NCBI GenBank assembly: GCA_963754335.1
Contig: CAVWFQ010000004.1
Span: 186,001-250,000 of the forward strand
Direction: 5' to 3'
DNA from: JBBSDP01 sp963754335
GTDB taxonomy: Bacteria; Planctomycetota; Phycisphaerae; Tepidisphaerales; Tepidisphaeraceae
Length of the DNA stretch: 64,000 nucleotides
Below are positions 6,622 to 15,481 of this stretch, in pieces; position 1 is the first letter of the stretch, and every line of letters begins with the position of its first letter. The position numbers and the translations under genes were made by a program. Below the pieces are notes generated by a model that was not told the DNA's origin, made no database searches, and was given only the letters and a program-made list of their open reading frames with translations.

Positions 6622-9199
6622 GGGCCGCTTTGAAGCGGTCCATCTGCTTTCGATGATGCGGATCCTTTGGCTCCAGTTCAATGCATTTCGCCATCGCGTC
6701 TATCGCCTTCTGAATCTGGCCGTTTTGAAAATAGGCTTCGGCGAGGGTGTCGATGCTGGCGGTGTTTTCAGGCTCCAGTGCGACGGCGTGCTCCGCATGT
6801 TTAACCGCCTCAGCAAGGTTGCGACCCGTTTTGGCCTGTGCCCAGGCGAGCTCGTTTTCCAATGCGCCGCTGTTGGGATGTTCCTCGATCAATTTCGCGT
6901 AGACGCCGGTGTAGCGACCGAAGAACGCGTCGGCTTCTTTCGGATGGCCCGACTTCTGCAATTCGTTGGTGACGTCGATGACCGCGTCGGCGTCGCCGGG
7001 GGTATCGGCCATCGCCGCGTCGGCTTCGTGCAGGCCGGCTTCCAGCTTGCCGGTCCGAATCAATCCCAACGCGCGCGTCTTGTGAATGAGTGCGGGCATC
7101 ATCGCGTTTGCCCACGGATCGAGAAAGCCGGTGTTCCTGCTGAGGTTGTTGAGGAAGGCGGACTCCCAATCGTCGGCGGCAGTGAGATAGTCTTCCTTTC
7201 CGTTGGCGTCGTCGCCTCCCTGGCGCATCGCGTCGCTTCGCTCCCAGGTCATGAAATCGCCGACCCGCGTGATGAGCGTTCGCTCCCGCGCCGCGTCGGC
7301 ATCGAGCCCGCGTTTGGTCAGGGCGTCATGCAATTCGTGGCGTGGCCCGTCGGAGCCGAGCGAAATAACGTGGGCCATTTCCATCAGCGGCTTTCCCTCG
7401 TTTTCGCGTCCCGCTTTGGTCAGTGCCCAGCCGCGCAGAAACAGGGAGAGCGGACGGGTGCGGTCCATTTCCCAGGCCTGGCCATAGCTGGAAGCCGCCT
7501 GGGGCCACATGCCCGCATCGGACTCGCTGTCGCCCAGACGCAGCAGGACGTGGACTGAAGGGGCGGCTTCGGCGATCTCCTTCAGCAGACGCTGAGACGA
7601 ATCTCGATGGCCGGCCGCCGAGAGCGTGTCGGCGATAGCGTCGAGCCACTGTTCGCGCTCGCCCGGTCGCAGGTGAGAGGCCGCGTCTTCCGCGCGGCGG
7701 CAGATCGCCTCCAGTTCATCTCCGGCCAATGTTCCGTCAGAAATTGCGTGCAGGCGATGGAGCGCTTCGAGCGGTGTTTCGTCAGGATATTGCTGCCGGA
7801 GAAAGCGCCACCAGCGCCCGGCCGTCGAGCCGTCGCCGAATCCCGCTTTTTCGAGGAGCCAGGGAATCGAGTCGTTTGGCGCGGCGGCGGAAAGACCTTC
7901 AGCACAGAATCCATCAGCACGTTTGCGGTCTCCGACCTCGCGCGCGGCGCCGGTCAGCGTGACCCAGACGCCGAAATCATCAACCCCGCGATTTTCCCCG
8001 GCGACGGTGTCCAGGACCTCCCGCGCCGCGGGCATATTGCCCAGAAATCGGAGCGTCGATGCGGTGAGCGCCTTGAGCCGCATCACATTCTCCGGCTTTT
8101 CAGCCGCCGCCAGCTTGGGAAGGCTCAGCGCCTGATCGAATTGAAATCGCGGCTCGAGAAAATCCGCCACCGCCAGGTAGTTGTGGTGTTTCAGGAGTAC
8201 GGCCTCCCCGCGGTCGGGCTGGTCGTTGAGAAAAAGCGCCTCGGCGACGTACCAGTTCTGATCGGGATTCCGGTCCGCGAAATCGCTCAGCGCCGTCACC
8301 GATTTTTCGAATCCCACGGCGTCCCCGGCCAGCCGGTAATAGGCTGTCAGGAAGCCGAGGTCGTCGATCGAGTCGGACTGTGCGACGCGCGCCTGCACGC
8401 GGGCAGCCAGTTCCTTCCATTGCCGGCGCTCGATGAGCAGATGCTCGGTCAATTCCGCATCGGCGGCGCCTTCGGCCGCTTTGGAAGCGCCGTCCAGATC
8501 ACCTTTTGCACGCAGCAGATAGGCCAGCAACATCGAGGAGGGCGGGGACGGCGCGTGGGCGATTTCATCCCGGAGCCGGGCGATCTGCTCATCGAGTCCT
8601 CCCTCGACGAGGAGGAGGGCGGCGTAATCGCGGGCGAAGTTTCCGCCGGATGGGGCCGCCGCGGCGAGCAATCCGAGCGCCGTCGGAGCGTCCCCGTCCG
8701 CCAGCAGCATCGCCGCCGCATCGTGGGCGTGCGAGGAGAGGGCCTTGAGAATGGCGGCGCGGATTCCCTCGTCCCGTTCTTCGCGACGAAGTCCGAGCAA
8801 CACCCGGCTGCCGCGCGTGCCGCGCGACGCCAGCCCGTCGAGAGCCGCCATTTTCACCTGCGGATTGCCGGAGCGATATTGTTCGAGAAGGGCGAAGATG
8901 TCGGGCGGCGTATCGGGAAGCAGTCCGAACTCGAACTTGTCGAGGATGCTCCGCGCCCGCTGCGCCACCTCGGGATCGTCGCTCTTCAGGGCTTGGCGCA
9001 GTGCCGGCTCCGCTGCCTTTCCCGCCGACCAGAGCGTTCGCGACGCCTGCTCGCGGCGATCGAAGTTCGAGTCGCCCAGATGATCAATCGCGTCGGCGAT
9101 TTCCTGTTCGGTCGTTGACGCGCGTGCAGTCACGGGAAAGCACGCCGTCATGCAGATGAGCAGCAGGAGGCCCGACATCCACTTTCTGTCTTTAAGCAT
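6611..9199 (-). CDS. Exported HEAT/TPR-repeat protein
   Basis: The product has about 862 residues. ATG 9199 gives a clear signal peptide (basic MLKDRKW, hydrophobic SGLLLLICMTACFPVTA, then ARAS cleavage). Residues 30-160 contain HEAT-like helices with the D-R-R-E-Q-A-S / R-A-x-A-L-x-x-L spacing. The rest is helical TPR-like repeats, clearest at the C-terminus (AEAVKHAEHAVALEPENTAS ... AIDAMAKCIELEPKDP). It is probably a periplasmic scaffold and no catalytic motif is seen. Large HEAT/TPR proteins of this kind are frequent in planctomycetes. The frame is intact over 2.6 kb, in contrast to many neighbours. Confidence 0.88.
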   Translation of the reverse strand: MLKDRKWMSGLLLLICMTACFPVTARASTTEQEIADAIDHLGDSNFDRREQASRTLWSAGKAAEPALRQALKSDDPEVAQRARSILDKFEFGLLPDTPPDIFALLEQYRSGNPQVKMAALDGLASRGTRGSRVLLGLRREERDEGIRAAILKALSSHAHDAAAMLLADGDAPTALGLLAAAAPSGGNFARDYAALLLVEGGLDEQIARLRDEIAHAPSPPSSMLLAYLLRAKGDLDGASKAAEGAADAELTEHLLIERRQWKELAARVQARVAQSDSIDDLGFLTAYYRLAGDAVGFEKSVTALSDFADRNPDQNWYVAEALFLNDQPDRGEAVLLKHHNYLAVADFLEPRFQFDQALSLPKLAAAEKPENVMRLKALTASTLRFLGNMPAAREVLDTVAGENRGVDDFGVWVTLTGAAREVGDRKRADGFCAEGLSAAAPNDSIPWLLEKAGFGDGSTAGRWWRFLRQQYPDETPLEALHRLHAISDGTLAGDELEAICRRAEDAASHLRPGEREQWLDAIADTLSAAGHRDSSQRLLKEIAEAAPSVHVLLRLGDSESDAGMWPQAASSYGQAWEMDRTRPLSLFLRGWALTKAGRENEGKPLMEMAHVISLGSDGPRHELHDALTKRGLDADAARERTLITRVGDFMTWERSDAMRQGGDDANGKEDYLTAADDWESAFLNNLSRNTGFLDPWANAMMPALIHKTRALGLIRTGKLEAGLHEADAAMADTPGDADAVIDVTNELQKSGHPKEADAFFGRYTGVYAKLIEEHPNSGALENELAWAQAKTGRNLAEAVKHAEHAVALEPENTASIDTLAEAYFQNGQIQKAIDAMAKCIELEPKDPHHRKQMDRFKAALKR

Positions 9200-9278
9200 T
9201 GGGGTCGATATCAATCGCACGGCCAATCGTATTCTCGCCTGCCGCCAAAAGCCGGTCCAGCGGGAAATGAAAATCTTT

Positions 9279-9420
9279 GTAGCACAGCCGCCCCCGGCTG
9301 TGTTCGATCGAAGATCGAAATCCTCCGGAGAAGCACTGTGGTTTCTTCCGCCTTCGGCGGAACACAGCCGGGGGCGGCTGTGCTACTAAAGCGGAACACA
9401 GCCGAGGGCGGCTGTGCCAC
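9279..9420 (+). repeat. Inverted-repeat element, family B
   Basis: The left arm GTAGCACAGCCGCCCCCGGC at 9279 is matched by its exact complement ending at 9386. A third, slightly diverged arm copy follows at 9397-9420 (CACAGCCGAGGGCGGCTGTG). Between the arms lies a short spacer with an internal CCGCCTTCGGCGG hairpin. The element fills most of the intergenic space between the divergent TPR and GDSL genes and leaves little room for promoters other than inside it. Confidence 0.78.
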
Positions 9421-9495
9421 ATATTGCAACGTGCCCGGGCCCGCCCGGTAGAGACATCGAGCGGGGTGAATCGAACCATTCCAGGAGAGTTACGG

Positions 9496-10755
9496 ATGAG
9501 GCGCATTTTGATTGCGATGGTCGCCGTATCGTGTGGCATTGCCGGTCTGGCCCGAGCCGCGGAGGAGGGACTCAAGGCCGGCGACTATGTCGCGATCATC
9601 GGCGACTCGATCACCGAGCAGAAACAGTATTCGGTTTTCATCGAAGACTACCTGCTGATGTGCAAGCCCGTTCCCGATATCCGCACCACGCAATTCGGCT
9701 GGAGCGGGGAGACGAGCTGGGGATTCGCCGCACGAATGGGCAACGACATGATCCCGTTCGGCGCGACCGTCGCCACGACCTGCTACGGCATGAACGACGG
9801 CGGCTACTCGCCGATGACCGATGAAAAGGCCAAGCACTATCACGACGCACAGACGAGCATTGTCGAGCAACTGAAGGCCGGCGGCGTGCGATTCATCGTG
9901 GTCGGCTCGCCCGGCGCCGTTGATACTGAAACTTTCCGGCATAATCCGGCGATGGCGGAGATGTACAACAAGACCCTGGGCGCGGAGCGCGATCTGGCGA
10001 AGCAGGTGGCCCAGGAACAGCAGGTGACTTTCGCCGATGTGTTCGATCCGATGATCGACGTCATGGCCAAGGCCAAGGAAAAATACGGCAAGAAATATGA
10101 CCTGGCCGGCGGCGACGGAGTCCACCCCAACGCCAACGGCCATCTCGTGATGGCCTATGCGTATCTCAAGGGGCTCGGCTGCAAGGGAGACATCGGCACG
10201 ATCACCGTCGATCTGGCCGGCGGCAAGGCCGAGGCGAGCGAGGGACATAAGGTCCTCTCCATGGCCGACGGAAAGGTGGAAGTCGAAAGCAGCCGATATC
10301 CGTTCTGTTTTTTCGGCCCGCCCACCACCTCCAACTCGACGCGAAGCGTGCTGGAATTTTTCCCGTTCAACGATGACCTCAACCGTTTCAAGTTGATCGT
10401 GAGCGGCGCCAAGACCGAAAAGCTGAAAGTGACCTGGGGAACCGAGAGCAAAGAATTCCCGGCCGCCGATCTGGCCAAGGGAATCAACCTCGCCGCCGAA
10501 TTTCTCGACAATCCATTCTGCGACGCATTCAAGAAGGTGGAAGCGCAAATCCGCGTCCAGCAGAATGCCGAGACGCCGCTGGTGAAGACGACCATGCACG
10601 CGCTACTCGAGTACGAAAAGCAGGTGCCGGAAGAAAAAGAGGCGATCCGCCGGATCGATCTGGCCCTGGCGAAGAAAGAGAAGCCGCTTCGCGACGCCTC
10701 GGCCGCCGCGGTCGAACCGGTCAAACATACGATTCAGATCGAGGAAGTGAAGTAA
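9496..10755 (+). CDS. Secreted GDSL/SGNH hydrolase family protein
   Basis: The 419-residue protein starts at ATG 9496 with AGGAGAG upstream. Residues 1-21 form a signal peptide (MRRILIAMVAVSCGIAGLARA). SGNH blocks are visible: GDSIT at 36-40 with the nucleophilic serine, the oxyanion asparagine in YGMNDGG near residue 100, and the D-x-x-H dyad in DGVHPN near residue 210. A C-terminal extension of about 180 residues of unknown fold follows. SGNH enzymes cleave esters, often acetyl groups on polysaccharides. This one is probably periplasmic or secreted and its substrate cannot be told. It is one of two SGNH proteins in the window. Confidence 0.9.
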   Translation: MRRILIAMVAVSCGIAGLARAAEEGLKAGDYVAIIGDSITEQKQYSVFIEDYLLMCKPVPDIRTTQFGWSGETSWGFAARMGNDMIPFGATVATTCYGMNDGGYSPMTDEKAKHYHDAQTSIVEQLKAGGVRFIVVGSPGAVDTETFRHNPAMAEMYNKTLGAERDLAKQVAQEQQVTFADVFDPMIDVMAKAKEKYGKKYDLAGGDGVHPNANGHLVMAYAYLKGLGCKGDIGTITVDLAGGKAEASEGHKVLSMADGKVEVESSRYPFCFFGPPTTSNSTRSVLEFFPFNDDLNRFKLIVSGAKTEKLKVTWGTESKEFPAADLAKGINLAAEFLDNPFCDAFKKVEAQIRVQQNAETPLVKTTMHALLEYEKQVPEEKEAIRRIDLALAKKEKPLRDASAAAVEPVKHTIQIEEVK

Positions 10756-10782
10756 CTGAGGGCATTGTGGATTCGTTCATTT

Positions 10783-10873
10783 GAGCGGACGCGCGGACTC
10801 ACGTCCGCGGCTATTAAGGATGCGCGCTACGCGGTTGGCGAGCTCCTTAATAGCCGCGGGCGTAAATCCGCTC
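10783..10873 (+). repeat. Inverted-repeat element at the 3' end of the membrane protein gene
   Basis: The arms GAGCGGA ... ACGTCCGCGGCTATTAAGGA and TCCTTAATAGCCGCGGGCGT ... TCCGCTC are near-perfect complements around a 23-base loop. The stop codon and last residues of the convergent gene ending at 10847 lie inside the right arm, so the element supplies that gene's 3' end. It may also act as a bidirectional transcript-end structure. Confidence 0.75.
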
Positions 10874-12070
10874 GGTTCCGCCGGTAACATATCGCGACAG
10901 AAAAACAATCCCCACCGCCGGGGCGAGCAGGACCATTTTTCCCCCGAAAAAAGCCAACCAGAAGAGGGGCGTGGTCAGCGCAACGGTGATCAGGAAGACC
11001 ACGAATCGGCGCGGGTCGAGAATCGGGCGCGGATTTCGGAGCGGCCTCATGCAGAGCCAGACATAAGCCGGGAAAGGCAATGCGTAGAAGAACATGAAGA
11101 GGCGGTAGACGAATTCCCCTACTTCGCGCTCACGCTCGACAAATGGCAATCCCATCGCGCCCGCAATCAGGACCGCGGCGGCGATTCCCCCGGTGAGCAT
11201 AGCCGGATGCGCACCGCTTGATTTGTAATGAGCCGCGATTCCGCGGGCATGCACGGCTACTGTAAACGCGGTCTGGATCATCCAGTGAGCAGCGATCACT
11301 CCCGCGAGCGCGGTTGGGACCAGCGCCCATCGATCCGGCGAAAGGCGCGGCGCGTACCAGAGCGTGAAGAGAATCATCAGCGGAAAAAAGAGGAGAAACC
11401 CGACGCCGAACGCCGCGGAACCTTCGTGCGGCCGCGTCGATTGACGCGCACGGTGAAACGTCAGATCGAGATACGGATTCAATGCAAATCCGAAGGCGCA
11501 AACTGCGGTTAATCCGATCAGATCGATTGCGGGTTTTGTGGTGACGCTCGCTGCGGCCGGGGGGAGCTGTCGACTGAGGAAAAATGCGGCCGCGAAAGCG
11601 GCAAGCGATAGCGCGAAGACCCAAACGGCCAAAACGCGGACGGCGAGATTCCCACTGGCGAGCCCCAGCATGCCCAGCGCCAGCGCGACCGTAATCCAGG
11701 GCGCTGACGGTCCGATCAATCCGCGAGCCACCCACGCGATGAAAAATGCATGAAACAGGATCGTAACCGTCGAAAAAGCCACGCAGGCAGCGCCATGGGC
11801 ACGGACGAGACGCAGGCTCATTTCGCTATTTCTCAGGACCGCCCCCATGGCGGCGGCGCCGATCATGTTCGGAACCGCGAAGATCAGAAATCCGCGCAAC
11901 CCATAATCCCGAAAGAGCAGCACCGGCAAAAACATCCCGATGCACCAGGTCCAGGACGTGGCGAGGAACGCCGCCCAGGAGGCGGGGGAGAGATTGAGGT
12001 TCGTAGTGCGGCCTTCAGGCCGTATCTGTTCGATGTTCGATGTTCGATGTTGAATGTTCGATGTTCGCAT
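10847..12070 (-). CDS. Polytopic membrane protein of unknown function
   Basis: The 407-residue protein has about ten hydrophobic segments, e.g. WCIGMFLPVLLFRDYGL, VALALGMLGLASGNLAVRVLAVW and FGVGFLLFFPLMILFTLWY. It has short loops and a basic C-terminus. I recognise no transporter signature. The only in-frame starts upstream of the first TM lie inside a repeat. ATG 12070 and residues 1-22 (MRTSNIQHRTSNIEQIRPEG) come from the heptamer-containing inverted repeat at 11998-12131, so the original start may have been replaced or the N-terminus is miscalled. Its 3' end is also inside a repeat. Confidence 0.75.
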   Translation of the reverse strand: MRTSNIQHRTSNIEQIRPEGRTTNLNLSPASWAAFLATSWTWCIGMFLPVLLFRDYGLRGFLIFAVPNMIGAAAMGAVLRNSEMSLRLVRAHGAACVAFSTVTILFHAFFIAWVARGLIGPSAPWITVALALGMLGLASGNLAVRVLAVWVFALSLAAFAAAFFLSRQLPPAAASVTTKPAIDLIGLTAVCAFGFALNPYLDLTFHRARQSTRPHEGSAAFGVGFLLFFPLMILFTLWYAPRLSPDRWALVPTALAGVIAAHWMIQTAFTVAVHARGIAAHYKSSGAHPAMLTGGIAAAVLIAGAMGLPFVEREREVGEFVYRLFMFFYALPFPAYVWLCMRPLRNPRPILDPRRFVVFLITVALTTPLFWLAFFGGKMVLLAPAVGIVFLSRYVTGGTERIYARGY

Positions 12071-12131
12071 TTCCTACCGACATTGAATGGCGAATGAAGG
12101 AGGATACGGGCTGAAGCCCGCACTACGAACC
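11998..12131 (+). repeat. Inverted repeat with internal 7-bp tandem repeat
   Basis: The arms are GGTTCGTAGTGCGGCCTTCA at 11998 and its complement, ending GCACTACGAACC at 12131; about 29 bases pair. Just inside the left arm, at 12027-12068, is a degenerate array of the heptamer TTCGATG. The element lies between two minus-strand genes and carries the apparent start codon of the membrane protein gene. Confidence 0.78.
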
Positions 12132-12136
12132 GGATC

Positions 12137-12723
12137 TTACCGTCCCCGCCGGGTGCGCTTGATCTTGTGCTGCACCTTCGGGGTGACATGAAAGGTCGCG
12201 ACGCATTGCCCCACGCGTTTATCGCGTTCCCCCCGGCGGAAGCCCTGCTGCAGCACATCCAGGTCCAGCGTCACGTTGAATTCGCTCGAAGTCGCCATCA
12301 GGTCCTGAAGGTTTTCCCGCGGCGTCATGCGGTAGACGGCAGGCCCCAGGCAGGGTCGGAGAAACTTGTATTCCAGATGTTTGCAGACGACGGTGTAATT
12401 GACGCCGCAGATCCCGAAGACGTACATCCCGCCGGCAATTTCGGAATTGGCCAGCAGGGCGCCCCGGCCATGGCGCGATACCAGTTGCGGTTGAACCTGC
12501 GGAACGGAAGAAATGCGGCAAAGGTCTTGGCATCGATCTGCTTCATGCGGATGCCGCTGAAAAACGCCAGCGGAAGCCAGATGAACGAACAGACACTGTG
12601 CCAGAAATTATCCCGAACCGACAGATGGCTGACGAAGGCTTCGACCCGATCGAACAGGGTTTTCGGGCCGGTGCCGTGGACGACAGCCCGTTCGACTTCG
12701 GCGTTGCCCTTCGGTGAGAACAC
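12137..12723 (-). CDS. Hotdog-fold (DUF4442/thioesterase-like) protein, frameshifted
   Basis: Two frames together give one protein. The upstream frame reads ...FRRFNRNWYRAMAGA, and the downstream frame continues ALLANSEIAGGMYVFGICGVN and KHLEYKFLRPCLGPAVYRM to a basic end (KIKRTRRGR). The pattern, an N-terminal helical region followed by the N-S-E-I-A-G-G-M helix and a five-strand sheet, fits DUF4442 proteins related to acyl-CoA/acyl-ACP thioesterases. The shift is near 12452-12460 (GCCGGGGCGCCC), where one base seems missing. The start is unclear: GTG 12723 is the furthest start in this frame. An ATG at 12797 (MSDQVGELQK) in another frame could be the true start if a second indel lies between. 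Substrate unknown. Confidence 0.7.
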
Positions 12724-13050
12724 CGGGGCTGGCGATGGAGGGGCGCAACCCGTGAAATCACCGGTGTCTTTTGCAGCTCGCCAACCTGATCACTCATGGC
12801 GGTCATGTGCATTGAACGCATCAACCATTTCCGCGCGGCAACAGGGGATATTTAACGCATTGCGCTCGCAGACACAATGAGCGGGGGGAGGGGTAGCAGC
12901 GTATCAGCGCATGAAAACGCCCACAGAGGTCCGCCAATCCGCAACGATTTATGACCGCTTCCGAAGTTGAAGATGTCCCAACGTGTTGCCTTCTTTCTCC
13001 GTACGCTTCGCGAAAAGTTTCACGGCAAATAGTCCGTTTTGAACGCTCGA
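12724..13050. other. Intergenic region, no confident gene
   Basis: These 327 bases separate the hotdog-fold gene from the GGDEF gene. The first 75 bases may belong to the 5' end of the hotdog gene (possible start 12797). The rest shows only short open frames without ribosome sites. I see no hairpin with a T-tract and no clear promoter. Confidence 0.4.
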
Positions 13051-14097
13051 TCATGCCGCGTCTTTTGCGGTATTTTCGGCCAGCCACTTGAGCACCACTT
13101 CAATTTCCGCTCTCAACCGAGGCAGATGGGCAGCGACATCATGCAGGCGGCCGGCGTGGGCAAAGTCTTCAATCTGCGCGGCAATCTCCGCAGCAGCCTC
13201 GGCATTCATATACGCCGCCATGCTCTTTAGCGCGTGGGCAATTCGCTGAACGGCGGGCATGTCCTTGTTTTCAAACGCGCTCTCCACTTTGACAACTTCG
13301 GCCAATGCCTGGCGGCGAAAACGTTCGGTCACCGCAGCCGCGAATTTGTGATCGCCGCCGCACCGCTTCAACACCGCATCCATGTTCATCGGCGACACCA
13401 TGGAAACAACCGGTGTGGTGGTAACAGAGTTCGCGTCTGCTGTGCGTAAATCCCTGAAATTGTCTGTGGATTCAGCGATTCGGACCGTGTTGCGACCCGC
13501 GCGTTTGGCAGCGTAGAGGGCTTGGTCGGCGGACTTGATCAAATCCGAAATTTGCTGCATGCCCGACAGACGGGTGGAAACCCCCAGGCTGATCGTGACG
13601 GCTATCGCTTTGCCGCCGATGCTGAGCGGACCCGTGGCCATCGCGACGCGGCATCGTTCGGCACAAACCGCCGCCTCTTGAACTGTTTGCGCGGGAAGAA
13701 TGATTAGAAATTCCTCGCCACCCATTCGGCAGACGGCGTCGGTTTCCCGGGTGCATTCGCCCAGGACCCCTGCTACACGCCGAAGAACCATGTCGCCGGA
13801 ATGGTGGCCATGCGTGTCATTCACATGCTTGAAATGATCAATGTCGACCATGATGACGCTGAATTGGCGGCCGTAGCGATCGTCGTTCACCCATTGCTCT
13901 TCCAGACGCGACATGGCGTGGCGACGATTAAATAATCCGGTAAGTTCGTCCGTGATCGTCAACTGTTCAAGCCGGCTGTTCACCACGGCCAGTTCGGCGT
14001 TGACGGCGCTGATTCCACTCGCTTTTCGAACGCGCTCATCATTAAGTTTGGTCGCACGGATACCGGCGCACCCGCGCCAGGACTTCCTCAGGATCAA
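13051..14097 (-). CDS. GGDEF diguanylate cyclase with C-terminal HPt domain; probably the C-terminal part of the upstream REC-HD-GYP-REC protein
   Basis: A GGDEF domain (LTGLFNRRHAMSRLEEQW ... CRMGGEEFLIILP) has an intact GGEEF active site. An RETD inhibitory I-site lies five residues before it, so it should make c-di-GMP under product inhibition. An HPt domain follows (AHALKSMAAYMNAEA, with the phospho-accepting His in A-H-A-L-K). The sequence before GGDEF (GIRATKLNDERVRKASGISA) is a coiled linker that continues the second REC domain of the next gene. One base added near 14066-14070 joins ...EEVLARVR to AGIRATKLNDE. No independent ribosome site or convincing start is seen, so a single large protein is likely. 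Confidence 0.88.
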   Translation of the reverse strand: MILRKSWRGCAGIRATKLNDERVRKASGISAVNAELAVVNSRLEQLTITDELTGLFNRRHAMSRLEEQWVNDDRYGRQFSVIMVDIDHFKHVNDTHGHHSGDMVLRRVAGVLGECTRETDAVCRMGGEEFLIILPAQTVQEAAVCAERCRVAMATGPLSIGGKAIAVTISLGVSTRLSGMQQISDLIKSADQALYAAKRAGRNTVRIAESTDNFRDLRTADANSVTTTPVVSMVSPMNMDAVLKRCGGDHKFAAAVTERFRRQALAEVVKVESAFENKDMPAVQRIAHALKSMAAYMNAEAAAEIAAQIEDFAHAGRLHDVAAHLPRLRAEIEVVLKWLAENTAKDAA

Positions 14098-15478
14098 ATG
14101 GCTTGGAGATAAAATCGTCCACGCCCGATTGGAACGCCTCGAGCAATCGCTCCTTGTCGGAGTTGGCCGTCAGCATGATGAAATGAATGGGATCGACACT
14201 GTTTCGTCCCCGAATATGACGACACAATTCGATGCCGTTCATATTGGGCATGACCCAGTCGGAAACCACGACACGCGGAGGATGTGATTCCAGAAGTTGA
14301 ATCGCCTGGCGACCGTCTTCCGCGGCAAATACCGTTTCGCCGGTGGCGCACAGCAACTCATACAGTTTCGCCCGCAGCACCGGATCGTCTTCAGCCAGAA
14401 GGATCGTGCACGGGAGCGCGATGGGTCCGGTTCGGGCCGGAACGGAAAATGCCGGAGGAGTCACGTCGGAGTTGCATGGACGGTCGCCGAGGCGCTCGCG
14501 GGTTGCGATCACTTGCTCTTCGGCGCGTAAAAAGGCATCTACCACATCAGGATCGAAATGCGATCCTCGGTCATGACGGATGATCGCCATCGCTTCTTCA
14601 TGCGTTGACGCTTCCTTGTACACGCGGCGACTGGTCAGCGCGTCGTAGACATCCGCCACGGCAACGATGCGGCCGCATAGCGGTATCCGGTCGCCGGACA
14701 GGCCGTTGGGATAGCCCGAGCCATCAAATTTCTCGTGGTGCGTCGCGGCGATATTGCGGGCGATCTGAAGAAACTGCGCGTTGGGAAATCGTTGCAGCGC
14801 CGCATCCAGCGTCTGCGCGCCGATGATCGTGTGCGTCTTCATGATCGCAAACTCGGGCGGCGTTAGTCTTCCCGGCTTGAGCAGCACGCTGTCGGGAATT
14901 CCCACCTTGCCCAGGTCATGCAAGGCGCAGGTCTGGTACACCAGGCGTATATATTCCTCGTTCACTTCATAGCGCGCTTTGATTTCCGGAGCAAGGTGCC
15001 GCATGATCAGCCGCGAATAACTCTGCACGCGCTCGACATGCGCGCCGGTTTCGGAATCGCGGCTTTCGGCGAGCTTGGCCAGTGCAAACAAGGCCACATC
15101 CCGCGTTTCCAACGAAAGAATCCGCTCGGCAGTCTTCAGGCAAACCAGCAATTCCTCAGGATCGAGCGGCTTGTTCAGGAAATCGTCGGCTCCGGCGCAC
15201 AGGCCTTCCAACCTCTGTTTGGCCCCTTCGCGGCCGGTCAACATGATGATGTAAACGTAACCGGTCAGGTCGTGCGCCCGGATCCCCTGGCAAAGCTCAA
15301 GGCCGTTCATCTTCGGCATGTCCCAATCGGTCACAACCAGCCGGATCTCCGTAGCCCGAAGGATTTCCATTGCTTCGTTGCCGTCGCGGGCCGACACAAC
15401 CGAATACCCCATGCGCGTAAGCGTATTTTCAAGCACGCTCAGTGCGAAATCATCATCATCAACAATGAGTACTTTCAT
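14042..15478 (-). CDS. Response regulator: REC - HD-GYP phosphodiesterase - REC
   Basis: Residues 1-120 are a receiver domain (IVDDDD acidic pocket, phospho-acceptor D51 in VVTDWDMP, K in NKPLDP). Residues 145-340 are an HD-GYP domain with HDLGKVGIP, HHEKFDGSGYPNGL and the expected downstream helices, so it should hydrolyse c-di-GMP to GMP. Residues 365-475 are a second receiver (LLAEDDPVL, VVSDWVMP, SKPFDP). The frame ends at CDQT* within what should be the last REC helix, and the GGDEF frame overlaps it by 56 bases. The hybrid kinase gene ends its coding frame 3 bases upstream of this start, so kinase and regulator form one operon. Confidence 0.92.
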   Translation of the reverse strand: MKVLIVDDDDFALSVLENTLTRMGYSVVSARDGNEAMEILRATEIRLVVTDWDMPKMNGLELCQGIRAHDLTGYVYIIMLTGREGAKQRLEGLCAGADDFLNKPLDPEELLVCLKTAERILSLETRDVALFALAKLAESRDSETGAHVERVQSYSRLIMRHLAPEIKARYEVNEEYIRLVYQTCALHDLGKVGIPDSVLLKPGRLTPPEFAIMKTHTIIGAQTLDAALQRFPNAQFLQIARNIAATHHEKFDGSGYPNGLSGDRIPLCGRIVAVADVYDALTSRRVYKEASTHEEAMAIIRHDRGSHFDPDVVDAFLRAEEQVIATRERLGDRPCNSDVTPPAFSVPARTGPIALPCTILLAEDDPVLRAKLYELLCATGETVFAAEDGRQAIQLLESHPPRVVVSDWVMPNMNGIELCRHIRGRNSVDPIHFIMLTANSDKERLLEAFQSGVDDFISKPFDPEEVLARVRRYPCDQT

Positions 15479-15481
15479 CGC

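Noticed and set aside
7607..9118. A 1.5-kb open frame on the plus strand opposite the TPR protein gene
   Set aside because: Composition is Arg/Gly-rich with no family match; the opposite strand has a signal peptide and TPR repeats in an intact frame.
9461..9482. GGTTCGATTC on the minus strand as a tRNA T-arm
   Set aside because: No matching acceptor stem, anticodon or D arm can be folded around it. No tRNA was found anywhere in the window.
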